The notes under the pieces were generated by a model. That model saw only the letters and a list, made by a program, of their open reading frames with translations, was not told where the DNA came from and ran no database searches. A stretch of 64,000 nt of DNA from NCBI RefSeq assembly GCF_000400465.1, contig NW_008806275.1:372001-436000 (forward strand). The letters are read 5' to 3'. Both the position numbers and the translations under genes were made by a program. This document shows, piece by piece, positions 1 to 10,454 of the stretch; within the stretch, counting starts at the first letter, position 1, and each line of letters begins with the position of its first letter. The DNA is from Wallemia ichthyophaga EXF-994 (Eukaryota; Basidiomycota; Wallemiomycetes; Wallemiales; Wallemiaceae).

Positions 1-1155
1 GCAAGCCTGAACGATGAGATCGTATCAACCTTCGGTATTTAGCTTCGGCAGGATTTTCTCGATCGTAGTCAGGATCGACGATAATGGAAGCCAATGGTTC
101 AGATATGGAAGTTAAAGTATGATTCATAGACTCTACCTGTGTTAACTGATTGAATGGTTGTATATTCTTTTCAAGCTTAGATGGTATTTTGGACTCCTTC
201 ATGTTTTGTTAATGCAAATGGTTGGAAAAGAAGCATACTTTACGATTTCATGGTATACGATAGGAAAATCGAATTGAGGAAGCTTTATGTATAAGAATAT
301 ATCATCTTTCTCCATAGCGGTCGACTGCGCGATTGATAAGCTTAACGATTACGAAAGCTAATTAGATTAACCTTATGAATCTGTTGTATAGTATTGAGAG
401 TAAGATTGTCTAGCCAGTCAAGGCTTTGCATTTCTGCGGTTTTTAGCTTGTGAGAAAGCTGTATGATAAAGTAAGGAAAATGAAACTGTAAGACGAGGTG
501 AGTATCCTACGTTTTCAAGGGAATTTATTGATTTGTAAGAATCTTTGAGATTAGTGTGATTGCGAGTATGATTTGATCGCTGAATCAAAACTTTGTGTTG
601 TGCTACGGCTAAAGTGCTATGAGGTGTGATGAGATAGTGCTAGAGCAAGAAGAAGACACTGACCAAGAGTCGTTATATAAATTAAATGTAGTTGTACCAA
701 ACAAAGTGTTATCAGAGAATAGTTCTATTATCAATTGAGTGTCTAAAGGTAATGATGCAAGTGAAATTGGGAATGTGATCAACTTATTTAGTCTAGAGGG
801 ATTAGGTAATGAAGAAGACAAGCTATCAACTCACTTGTAAATGAAGTTGTAGTCGTTGAGTGCAACTGTAGATGATTCATGTGTCGTGGATATAGGTTGC
901 ATCAAAGGCTTTCGCCAAGCAAATAATTGGAGCTTGAGATTAAATTGAGGTTTGTACCTGAACAAAATTATTTGGGTTCATTTGGGCTCTTTCTACCACT
1001 CACAAATTAGCTGATCGACTGCCTTCAACCTGATCTCTATAACGTGGCTTAGCTGGTAAATACCAGTCAAAGTATCCTCACAAATAAATTGAAAGCTGCG
1101 TGCCATTAATATCGGATGCTTTCGCAAATGAATAATCCTTCATCTCTGTCATCAT
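1..1155 (-). CDS. VPS34: Phosphatidylinositol 3-kinase Vps34, N-terminal half (cut by window edge)
   Basis: Class III PI3-kinase that makes PI3P on endosomes, vacuole and autophagosomes. The window holds the N-terminus, the C2 domain and the start of the helical domain; the kinase domain lies beyond base 1. Seen: N-terminus MMTEMKDYSFAKASDI (typical FAKASD opening), C2 exons 957-835 and 792-660 encoding FNLKLQLF then NKLITFPISLASLPL and LFGTTTFNLYND, then SLDWLDNLTL (about 420-365), LPQFDFPIVYHEI (about 280-245) and NPAEAKYRRLIRSHRSG near the edge, all in the Vps34 order. Exon ends between 660 and 203, and the second exon, were not resolved. The start is 22 bp from that of the divergent CCDC174-like gene. 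The family call is firm; the splice model is partial. Confidence 0.85.
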
Positions 1156-1177
1156 CGTCACTCTGATAGACGCAATC

Positions 1178-2065
1178 ATGTCGCAAAATCTAAGTTACCT
1201 ACAATCTCAACTCAACAATAGAAAGTCCCACTCTGAAAAAATCTCTTCAAGCTTGAATAAGCCTTCTCGTCATAAGGATGATTTCATTAAGTCCAATAGA
1301 GTCTTCGCATACCAGCACGAGCTTGATAAGCACGAAAGGCGGGATAGAATCAATAAACGTCGTGAAGATTTTGCACTCACTGAGGCCCAAGATGAAGCTC
1401 GTAAACAAAAGATGAAAGAAGGCATCAAACGATACAACGCACTCAAAGCCAACAAGGCTAAACCTACATCTGAAGAGAAGGATTTATTACAATTTGACGG
1501 TAATCTGACATCCGACTCTTCTGATTACGATTCAGACGATCATAATCTGGTATTTACTTGATTACAGCTTATTATGCTGTATCTAACTTGTCGTTCACAG
1601 GATGCACTCACTGAAGCTGAGGATGAACTAGGTAGAACCGTCTTAGTCTCTAGAAGACAGAAAGAGATACTCAATCCGTTATCAAACAAGCACTACAGAG
1701 TCAAAGGGACAGCCATATATGGTGATAAATTAAGTACGGATTGGAACGTATATGAGCAAAGTCCTGAAGAGATTGAACGGTTCAAAGCTCACTATTCAGA
1801 TAAGGGTTACATACGCGATCCAACAAAAGATAAAGATCAGCGTCATAAAGGAGCTTCCTTCTATAAATTTGGTGATGATTCAATTAAACAGCAACAAATC
1901 AATGACTTAAAAGCCAGTCACCATGAAACTATCATCAAGAGAGATCAAGCCGCGTATTCATACAGAAATGCCCGTATGATGCTCGTAAAACAATATCAAC
2001 CGAATAGGATAATAGGCAGAAATCGGGCGGACAATCTGATTGATGAAGCTATAAACACATCGTAG
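1178..2065 (+). CDS. CCDC174-like protein (DUF4078)
   Basis: Two exons, 1178-1549 and 1601-2065, joined in phase 0 across a 51 nt GT-AG intron; 278 residues. The first exon is charged and coiled-coil-like and ends in an acidic serine/aspartate patch (DSSDYDSDD). The second opens with EDELGRTVLV, which matches the D-x-x-GR motif of CCDC174, and ends with a DUF4078-like block (HKGASFYKFGDDS then a helical QQQINDLK region). CCDC174 is associated with splicing and exon-junction factors in animals; the role here is inferred from the family only. Divergent from VPS34. Confidence 0.7.
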
Positions 2066-2275
2066 CAATACAACAAGATGGCAAAGAAAATAATTAGATT
2101 GTCAATGATCGAAAATATTGTTGATAATAGCTGTCTTCGCTTCTGTTCTCCAGTGAATTTTCAATGCTGAGGTAATCGTCAAATGTTTCTGAGTCGGTAT
2201 ATTCATTGATTTTTTGCTCGTAATTTGTGTAACTATTGTAATATTTAAAATTGACCTAGAAGATCTATCAAGTAC

Positions 2276-4593
2276 CTACTCCTGATATATTATTATTTCA
2301 TTGCTATCAACATTTGGATCGATTGCTTGTTGAACAGCATCAATAATGTCTAACTGATGATCATCAATATCTCGCATTCTTTCCTCGATCATTTCTCCAA
2401 CATCAATGCAAGATTCGTATTCGTGATTGTGATGTCCGTTATCGTCATTGACAGCATCAACTTCAGATATAGTACCAATAGAACTATTTCTTCTGCTTGA
2501 GGGTATACTTTGCAAACTCATCCATCGTTTTACGGGCGCAAATGATCTAGTTGGAGTACTTGGAGGTGTCTTTATAGTTTGAAATGGCGACATGTTTTTT
2601 CGATTTTTAAGATTTTTGGGTAGATATTTCAGTGTACTGTTCATGTTTGTAGAGAAATGTCTCTCCAAGGATGTAAATAGTCTAGGTCGATAAAAATGCT
2701 GCCAATAGTCATGAGACAAATGAGCTTCAGCTTTGCTTTTACCCTGATACTCCAAATCTTTTGTCTCTTTAATATTATTGTCTTGGTCAATTTTAAAAAA
2801 TTCTGCTGATGGCAAAGGAATCGAGGTTAGAGAATCAAATGAAACTGAAGATGAAGTTTGTCCAAGAAATAAATCTATGGCTGCTTGCTTATCAGCGTCT
2901 AATAAAGAATTTGCGTAGTATCTCTTAATATTTTCAACGAGATCACGTGAGTGACTGTGTATATTAGAAAGATACTAATTTAAGAGATCAACCTCACCTA
3001 TTCCATTGATTAATTTTGCGATAAGTTTCCACTCGATTAACGAGCGCACTTCCGCCATACTGAAGAGCAATCGCTAAAACATTTTAACAACATTAGCAAA
3101 GTTCACGAGAAGAGGAGGCTTGAAAAGACTTACTATCACCATGATCATGGTACATTTCAGTAAGCATATTGACAGCATCAGTATCATGTACAAGAGCAGG
3201 CTTCTCAATAATACCGAGAGCGTGCAATTGATGAGTGAAAGCCACCTTTCCAATGACAAATTGTGCAGCATTCGTACGATCCAAACAGTCAACACAATTT
3301 GTTCTAGTTATGCCACATTGCCGCTGATCGTTTTTGGAATGATAAAACCCCGTACTCTGAATGGAATCAATGGCAAAATTTTCCAAGAATCCTATGACAT
3401 CTTGATTAGATTTAGATGCTCTTGACATGTCCCACGAGGTCATTTTGATTTTGTTATCTTGACTTAAAAATTGATTAAGGTGTTGAATACACTCATTATA
3501 GCTATGAAGTAATTTTGATTCCCTTGGCACGCGTTCGCGACACTTTACCAAATTTAAAACAAAGGTTGGAGAGCCGTAACGTTGGAAGAGATTCTTAAAA
3601 TGAATAGCAGCGTTACGATAGTAAGGATCAACAGGTGCAACTAAGGAAATTTAGTGTGGTAAGAGACAATTAAACATGAAGAAACTCACTGTTAATCATA
3701 GGCTTCAGCCCCATTTGAGGATCCTGACTCCAAAATAAAGGTACAGAACCTCTATATTGTAAGAATGAAGTAAAATTAGGATTAATTTTGTGATCCAAAT
3801 TCTGTGAAGTGAAGGGTGTAGTTAAGGTATCAGAGACGATTTGTTCAGATTCGACTTCATTAGCTACGTGTCCAAATTCATTTGAACCTCTTTTTAGGTA
3901 TCTGGCACCGGCATAATGACGAGATCTTCTAGCGATCAAAGTGACGTAGATGACACGACCGAAGACAATTAATTTAGATTGATCAACAAAGCCATGAATG
4001 ATTGGTAGAATCCAAGAAGACTTTGGTAAATGATTTGGATTCAAGATGGGAGTGAGTAGATGATGATTCCAAATGAAGCGATCGTTGAAATGAAAGAAAT
4101 TGAAAGGAAGATTGGAAGTCAAGTTAGATTGCAAAGAGCATGTCAAGTCGTAAGAGTAACTAAAGTAAAAGTTCTTACTTAAGTCGACTTGTTTGAACGT
4201 ATTGAGCAATTTAGACTCAAGTTTACCTCCCAAAAACGACTTTTTTGGGGAAAAGTTAATCAATAGAGTATCGTCAACGTGATAAATGTAATGACCACCT
4301 AATAAGCAAACAGGGGATCTTCTAGTGATGAGAATGAGATAAGGGAACTTCGTGAACTTGATAAAACCAAGAACGCCGTAAAAGTTGATAACCTTATTCA
4401 ATCCACCAGATTCTAATTCAATCAATTTCAAGAGCTGATTAACATCTTTAAAAGTATAAACGTTGTCATCATCTTCAATTTGGATTTCGATAGATTTATG
4501 TATTTTAATGACTTTATAAAAATCAAGAGATTGATTAGTACCAATAATGATGAAGCTTGATTTGATTTCATATAAAGTGAACTTGTCCAGCAT
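2276..4593 (-). CDS. FIG4: Polyphosphoinositide phosphatase Fig4 (Sac1 domain)
   Basis: Sac1-family phosphatase that removes the 5-phosphate of PI(3,5)P2 and works with Fab1 and Vac14 on the vacuole. Four exons: 4593-3690, 3640-3134, 3073-2998 and 2954-2276; introns are 49, 60 and 43 nt; 721 residues. Motifs: ARRSRHYAGARYLKRG, the catalytic CX5R loop in NCVDCLDRTNAAQF, then MYHDHGDTIALQYGGSALV rebuilt across intron 2 and YRKINQWNSHSRD rebuilt across intron 3, both hallmark Fig4 stretches. Shorter than the yeast protein (about 880) mainly in the acidic C-terminal tail. VPS34 lies 1.1 kb away on the same strand and FAB1 is elsewhere in the window. Confidence 0.95.
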
Positions 4594-4682
4594 TTAGATG
4601 ACGGCTGAGAGATAATAAGATAATCAATGGTATACAAAACAAATAATCAAATGTAATCAAATGGATGTTGAGCGATAGATAA

Positions 4683-5595
4683 TTAACAGCAACCACCTTT
4701 CTTTGTTTCATTGTCAGAAGTTGGTGTCACGGTAATAGTTTCTCCATTTGAAGGTTTAATTGAATCGCCACCTTCTAAAGCTTTAGTTGCGACTAATTGA
4801 TAGATGTCAGTTAAAATATTTTGGAAAGCAGATTCAACGTTTGTGGAATCTAAGGCTGAAGTTTCAATGAATCTAATTGGGTTAGAAGAAGGTGTACCGT
4901 CTTCTAATTTAGACTTTTCCTCTGTAAAGGATTGAGCTTCTGCGGTTGGTACAGCTCGAAGGTGTTTCAAGTCTGATTTGTTTCCAACGAGCATGATGAC
5001 AATGTTTGAATCGGCGTGATCTTTTAACTCTTTCAACCAGCGTTCAACGTTTGCGAAACTAGATTGTTTACCAATATCGTAAACAAGTAAAGCACCGACA
5101 GCACCTCTGTAGTAAGCAGAAGTGATAGCTCTATAGCGTTCTTGACCAGCTTTAAGGGAGGTTAGAGAGGTTTGGTTTAGACAAAGCAGTAAAAGGAGTT
5201 ACCAGTATCCCAAATTTGAGCTTTTATAGTCTTTTGATCGACTTGTAAAGATCTAGTGGCGAACTCGACGCCAATAGTAGATTTAGAGTCCATATTGAAT
5301 TCATTTCTAGTGAATCTGGATAGTAGATTACTATTGAGCTGTTGAGTGAGTTTACTTTAAGGTGAATAGATACGTCTTACGATTTACCAACACCACTATC
5401 TATAAAGTATCACTGTTTGTAAGAGTATTTGATATAATTAACAAAGCTCACCACCGATTAAAACTACGTAAATCCATGTCAATGTAGGTCAAATTGCAGG
5501 AAATTCTACTCATTTTAAACAAGTAATCATAAGAGCTTGCTTCTGTTGCCCTGTTTAAATATTAACAAGGTACAAATCACATTTTATACAAACAT
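4683..5595 (-). CDS. RAB11: Rab11/Ypt31-type small GTPase
   Basis: Recycling-endosome and late-Golgi Rab. Six coding exons: 5595-5594 (AT only), 5550-5510, 5463-5452 (12 nt), 5399-5381 (19 nt), 5330-5203 and 5149-4683; sum 669 nt, 222 residues. Spliced protein starts [20 protein letters not shown], with G1 GDSGVGKS, switch [22 protein letters not shown]4 NKSD and G5 ETSALD, and ends KKGGCC for double geranylgeranylation. The only upstream ATGs run straight into stops, but a 43 nt intron (5551-5593, donor GTTTGT, acceptor AACAG) joins AT to G and gives an in-frame ATG; this start is inference from splice logic. Head-to-head with SmD1, 58 bp between starts. Confidence 0.88.
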
Positions 5596-5653
5596 TGTGA
5601 TGACTTGGCTGTTAACTACAAACTCCCAAGTTGCTGAATTTGCTCAAGTTGAT

Positions 5654-6136
5654 ATGAAATTAATTCGGTAAATCATATTTAATTTTTAAACTCAAATTAA
5701 TTTATTCGCAGTTTCCTTCAGAAGCTAAATAATGAATCTGTGACGATTGAGTTGAAGAATGGTTCGATTGTACATGGTACTATGATGAGTGGGTTGCTGA
5801 TTTCAACGAGTATTTCAAGTGGTATTGACACTTCCCCTCACAGACTGCGATCCCTCCATGAATGCCCACCTTCGTAGTGTTAAGCTCATCACGAGGAACC
5901 TTCCGCCTACAAACCTCGATACTATCTCCATTAGAGGAAACAACATTCGATACTTCATTCTTCCTGATTCCTTACCTTTGGATACTCTCCTTGTAGATGA
6001 CGCTCCCAAGCCAAAAGTTAATAAGCGCAAAGAAGCAATCAAGGAAAGGTCAAAGTCTGTTAGAGGTTCTGGCCCTCAAAGAGGTGGTCCTAGAGGCGGT
6101 AGAGGTGGCCCTAGAGGTAGAGGTGGCCCACGTTAG
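5654..6136 (+). CDS. SMD1: Small nuclear ribonucleoprotein Sm D1
   Basis: Core Sm-ring protein of spliceosomal snRNPs. Three exons: 5654-5667 (14 nt), 5712-5788 and 5844-6136; introns 44 and 55 nt; 127 residues. Protein opens [20 protein letters not shown], has Sm1/Sm2 motifs (GSIVHGT..., [17 protein letters not shown]) and ends in an RGG-rich tail ([15 protein letters not shown]), the usual site of arginine methylation in SmD1. The second splice was chosen because it aligns the stretch [14 protein letters not shown] with human GTITGVDVSMNTHL without gaps. Confidence 0.95.
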
Positions 6137-6190
6137 TATTATCCTATTTATTTGTGTACTTTTCTTCTTTTCTACCTTCTGCCATCTCCA

Positions 6191-6574
6191 ATGACTGGCT
6201 TGTCTAGATTCTTTGGATACACAGCCGCTTTAAGCTTGTTTTACTTTCTGTCCCTTTTCCATTTCATCAAAATCCCACTCATCGATCGCAGCACTTGTGA
6301 TATCGCCCTACCTTTCGTAAGTAACATCACAACATGAAACACCCCAACAAACTCTCCCTATTAGATTCCGTGGTGGTTATTAGTCTCATTCGGTAGCTAT
6401 TCTTTAGCCAGCATTGGCTTCGGTCTATTCACCTTCAAAGACTGTCCAGACGCGTACACTGAGTTGCTTACTGTAAGTCCACTCAAATCCTATCAACGCC
6501 GTTTGTTAACCCTTTATCAGGAAATATCGCAAGCTAAAGACCACCTACGCTCAAAAGGTGTACATGTTGACTAG
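6191..6574 (+). CDS. DPM3: Dolichol-phosphate mannosyltransferase subunit 3
   Basis: Small ER membrane protein that tethers the DPM1 catalytic subunit, supplying mannose for N-glycans, O-mannose and GPI anchors. Three exons: 6191-6316, 6365-6472 and 6521-6574, all phase 0; 95 residues (human 92). Two N-terminal hydrophobic segments (AALSLFYFLSLFHFI and LLVSFGSYSLASIGFGL), the IPWWLLVSFG motif, then FKDCPDAYTELL and a C-terminal EISQAKDHLRSKGV helix, which is the DPM1-binding DPM3 signature. It follows SmD1 on the same strand after 54 bp. Confidence 0.93.
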
Positions 6575-6602
6575 ACGATACCAAGACAGCGATATTACAA
6601 TA

Positions 6603-7712
6603 CTAAGATGACGACTTGCTTCTTATATGCCTACCATCATCCTTATCAGCTTCTGCAGCTACCCATATCCTCTTCTCCTTATGCATTTCCCGCGCCTGCT
6701 CTTTATTCTGTGCTATCTTCTGCGTAGATGGAAAATCCACATCCCAATACCCAGGCGGTGTTTTTGCACGTGGCCAATGCGATCTATGCCTTGAAGATCT
6801 GTCTCTATGTTCTTGTGCAGTTCCTTCACCAACTGAATTCCAGAAATCTCTACAACAAAAACAATCACCGCCTATCATATGCTTCCTTTCCTCCTTATTT
6901 CTGACTGTCTCATTATACTTATAATTTAGACCTTTATTGTTGTCTGGGTTAATAGGGTATAACTTGTTAATTGATTGATTCTCATCAGTTTTTGGTATAG
7001 ATGTTGCGTATCTTCCGCTACCTTTATTCTAAGGCTTCACTTAGTTAATTATAACAAAGAAACTTCACCTTACTTTAAATGGATTTTGCTCGTGGTTGTT
7101 ATCTGATTTGCGCCTCAATTTCCGAAGATCATCACCATTGAATTTCAATCTCTTGTTGTTATGATAGTCAAGATACTTTATTGAAGTCGGGGTGAGTTCA
7201 TCATCTGAATCCCATTTAGCTTTCTTTGGAGGTGTTACGTTGATGTGTTTAGATATCGCCTCTTTACGCTTAAATGGAGAAGCAGAAGTTGACTCTGTTG
7301 CTGAACTGGATGGTGATTGAGCTGTAGTTGAAGAAGAAGGCGAGCTTTCAAGGTTGTTGCTCGGTCTAAGAGGTTTACTCAGGTGTCGAGCGAGATTCGA
7401 TTTATCTCGACTCAGTGAAAATGGTTCCCTGACCTCATCATCTTCATCGATAAGCAGCGAGTGTATGTAATTCTTTGATGGAGACGTAGACTTGGATTGC
7501 TTCTTCTCAAACCACCAAATTTTAAATTCCAGCCACGCCTTCTTATCATCATTATATTGCGCAACTAAATCATTATAAGACAACTGGAGCAACTCAAATC
7601 TAACCGAGAGATCCAAATGATCAGAATTATAGCAATTATAATTATTTTTATAAAAATTATTTATTTTATTCGTTATTTCCTCCTCGAGTCGCTTTAGTAA
7701 CTTGAAATCCAT
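6603..7712 (-). CDS. DNA end-resection factor CtIP/Ctp1/Sae2 family
   Basis: Cofactor of the Mre11-Rad50-Nbs1 nuclease at double-strand breaks. Two exons: 7712-7074 and 7028-6603 (45 nt intron); 354 residues. The N-terminus is a coiled-coil candidate; the middle is Ser/Pro-rich. The C-terminus carries the family block: YNETVRNKEERKHMIGGDC with a CFCC cysteine cluster, then SSRHRSHWPRAKTPPGYWDVD and FPSTQ (canonical RHR...TPPGFW..DFPSTQ). The family is poorly conserved outside this block, so homology rests on the C-terminal 100 residues. The stop of the small secreted-protein candidate is 12 bp upstream of this ATG on the same strand. Confidence 0.87.
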
Positions 7713-7724
7713 CGTGGCTGCTGG

Positions 7725-7947
7725 TTAAGAAGAAGGATTGAGGCCTTGCGAGATGCCTTTAAATGCACCGTAAGTTCCCTTCCTTATTCCAGTGTTGGCT
7801 TGTTCAAAGTATTCTTGCACTGGATCGCCTTTACGCGGTACCTACGCATACGTCAGTTGGTCTCTGTCTGATAGCAATTCAGCATACCATTCTTGCCGTG
7901 GAAGCAGAAACAGCAGCCAAAAGTACAGCAACTTTAGTCAACCTCAT
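7725..7947 (-). CDS. Small secreted-protein candidate (58 aa)
   Basis: Two exons, 7947-7888 and 7841-7725, joined in phase 0 across a 46 nt intron with donor GTATGC, a CTGAC branch-like site and acceptor GTAG. The first exon is exactly a signal-peptide-like sequence (MRLTKVAVLLAAVSASTARM); the second gives a 38-residue polar tail (EYFEQANTGIRKGTYGAF). No family recognised. The opposite strand also has a short spliceable reading frame (from 7754), so strand assignment is inference. If real, its stop is 12 bp from the CtIP start. Confidence 0.45.
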
Positions 7948-8032
7948 TGTTGATGTTTAAAGAAATATGCCCGCGGTTGAATGAATACGCATTCCAATGC
8001 CGCGCATTTCTTGACCTGTACCGTCATTCCCC

Positions 8033-8674
8033 ATGGAATCGAATTATCCAAAGATCGACCTTGAGTCAAAAGAACACTTGAAATTCTTAGAGGGATATTA
8101 CAAGAATGAATTGTTTTCACAAGTTGATAGCAGCCAAGATGATAACGACGCGCTCAATTCACTGCTAAACACGTACTTCAACAAAACCTTCAGCTTGATA
8201 CATCCAAATATTAAAATAAACGGTCAAAACTACTCAGACTTAAATTTTGATGATGATGTCGAATTTGAACACTTTGACGATAAGCTGCGCTTACAAATGT
8301 CTGAATTAGACAGCAACATTGAACAATTACAGAACAGATTGGCCGAAAAGAGAAAGCTAGTGCCATTGGAATTGGAGGAATTGTTAACAAGACAATTAAA
8401 GAGGAAGAACACCTCAAATGTGCCTGATAAGGACCACCAAGATGGCGATGACGATGTCAACGTCGATAAAGATCAACTTGACTTAACATTCAACAAGGAC
8501 GGTCTTGAAGATATAGGCGTCAATCTTAATGACCTTTTAGCCGTGAGTTACGCGTACATTCACGTGGTATACGCGTAATTTACTAACTTACCGTTTTAGA
8601 AATTACCACAACAAATATCAAAATTAGAGAGAACGAAGAACCTCAAAGATGACTTGAACTGTATAGAATCTTGA
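8033..8674 (+). CDS. Kinetochore Mis12-complex subunit Nsl1/Mis14-like
   Basis: Two exons, 8033-8542 and 8600-8674, phase 0, 57 nt intron; 194 residues. Acidic, largely helical protein. The central coiled-coil candidate DSNIEQLQNRLAEKRKLVPL and the C-terminal segment LAKLPQQISKLERTKNL, rebuilt across the intron, resemble the Mis14 family (V-x-x-L-R..P and L-P-x-x-x-x-x-L-E-R). Mis14/Nsl1 links the inner kinetochore to Ndc80. The match is by motif shape only and other coiled-coil proteins are possible. Confidence 0.55.
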
Positions 8675-8766
8675 TTTGTTTTGAAATTTGTATTATTTGT
8701 ACTTTTATTTATTCTAAACGCGTCGTTCCCCGCGATCTCGCCTTCCTTAAAGTGACACGATCACCT

Positions 8767-9528
8767 ATGAATAACACGTTACCTGCAGGTAGGAAACCTG
8801 ATGTCAAGAAGAAGCTGGTTGTAACTGGTGATGGTGGATGTGGGAAGGTACGCTGGCTTAAATGCGCAGTGGAGTCGCTAACCCTAATCGATAGACGTGT
8901 TTGTTGATTGTTTACGCAGAGCATAGATTTCCTGAGGTTTGTTGGTTAGAATCAAGCAAGAATCATCTAACGAATCGTTAAAAGGAATACGTCCCCACTG
9001 TTTTTGAAAATTACGTCTCGTATCCAACATTTGATGGCAAGATAGTTGAGTTGGCGTTATGGGACACGGCTGGTCAAGAGGAATACGACAGGTTGAGACC
9101 ATTGTCATATCCAGAATCCGATATTATTCTCATAGTTTTCTCGATTGATTACCCAACATCTTTGGAGAACGTCAAGGATAAGGTTGGTGAAATGTTTACT
9201 ACAGGACACCTCTAACTCGTCCATTAATCAGTGGTTCCCTGAAGTTTCTCACTTCTGCTCAGGAGTTCCAAGGATATTAGTCGGTACAAAGATAGATTTA
9301 CGACAAGATCCAGAGACAAGAAGAATGTTAAGTATGCAAGGTTTGAAACCAGTATCATACGAGCAAGGTGTCGCTGTATCTAAAGAGATCGGTGCGGCCA
9401 AGTACATTGAGTGCTCAGCGAAGAAATCTCAAGGTGTGATTGAACTGTTTGATCAAGCGCTTAAGGAATCGATGAAAGGCAAGCTGACTAAATTTGTGAA
9501 GAAGCGCAGGAATTGCGTCGTGTTGTAA
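8767..9528 (+). CDS. Rho-family small GTPase
   Basis: Four exons: 8767-8847, 8895-8936 (42 nt), 8985-9182 and 9232-9528; introns 47-49 nt; 205 residues. Controls actin and cell-wall polarity by family. Motifs: G1 GDGGCGKT (lysine and threonine on different exons), effector region [13 protein letters not shown], switch [25 protein letters not shown] at G4 position, Rho insert region after [16 protein letters not shown], basic stretch KKRRN and CAAX box CVVL (Leu predicts geranylgeranylation). Closest in feel to fungal Rho2/Rho4 rather than Rho1, but I cannot assign the paralog. Confidence 0.9.
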
Positions 9529-9586
9529 TTTATTCCTAGATATCCTCCTTGTACAAACGCTTTCATCTTGATTGTTAAACTGTCCA

Positions 9587-10278
9587 ATGTTTATTCAATC
9601 ACGCGAAATTTTAGATAAGAAGAGTCTCTTTGTTGCTTACTTGATTCCTGTTTCATCTGATAAAGATGTGCGTCGCATAATGATGATTAGAAACCTCTGA
9701 CATCACCAGATATCCCAAGCTAAACTTAAAATTAGACAGAGCCAGAGTAGCTCTCCTAGTCATTCCATTTCCGCCTACAGATTCGTTGGTCTTAAATCAA
9801 AGAAAATTGGCCTGAATCAGGACGACTTCACTGTCAAAACCGCTTACGATGACGATGGCGAGAAATGGGCTGGAAAGAGAATCCTTGAGGTATTGGAGCA
9901 GACGTGAGTAATTTGTTTTGATAGCTTTGTTCTATTAATCGTTTTCAATCAAGTCAAACGCTTGACGCACTCATTGTCGTATCGCGCTGGTACGGCGGAA
10001 TTATGCTAGGACCAGTACGCTTCCAGCATATAAAAGATCTAAGTCTAGAAGTTTGCAACGAGATGAAAAAGAATGAAGGGATGCGCGAGAGTTTTGAGTT
10101 GCTACAAGGCCTAGATGAAAGCATAGCAGATGTGCGAAGTAAATTAGGCATGGAGAACAAGCCGACATCCTATGATAGCATTGATTTCGTAAAATCACAG
10201 CGTCTAATCAAAGCTAGGAAGGGTACTTTAGACATTTTGAAGAAGAAATTGTCTCATAAAGTGGAAAGTGCCAAGTAG
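9587..10278 (+). CDS. IMPACT/UPF0029-domain protein (Yih1/YigZ-like)
   Basis: Three exons: 9587-9667, 9710-9903 and 9954-10278; introns 42 and 50 nt; 199 residues. Carries the UPF0029 signature: KKSLFVAYLIPVSS, ISAYRF, DDDGEKWAGKRILEVLE and VVSRWYGGIMLGPVRFQHI. Yih1/IMPACT inhibits Gcn2 by binding Gcn1 through an N-terminal RWD domain; that domain is absent here, so this is an IMPACT-domain-only protein like bacterial YigZ. The function is therefore less certain than the family. Convergent with NTF2. Confidence 0.87.
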
Positions 10279-10454
10279 AAAGTAGGCCAGTTTAAAGCAT
10301 TTCAGATGGTGCTTTATCGCGCTCCACCTATTATTATGTGGATATAAAGACACTTCACGCTGCAATTCGATTCAAGGAGACGTCTGTTAACATGATTGGA
10401 TATGATTATTATAATTGGATGTATGTATGATTGAAATTGTTATTGTTAAGGGAT

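Noticed and set aside
609..821. Independent 70-codon minus ORF
   Set aside because: Its sequence continues the Vps34 C2 domain (TFPISLASLPL, LFGTTTF) and starts without ATG, so it is an exon of VPS34.
7763..7960. 65-codon plus ORF (with possible upstream ATG at 7754)
   Set aside because: No family, and the spliced options give 31-36 residue products. The minus-strand signal-peptide model fits splice and start signals better, though not proven.
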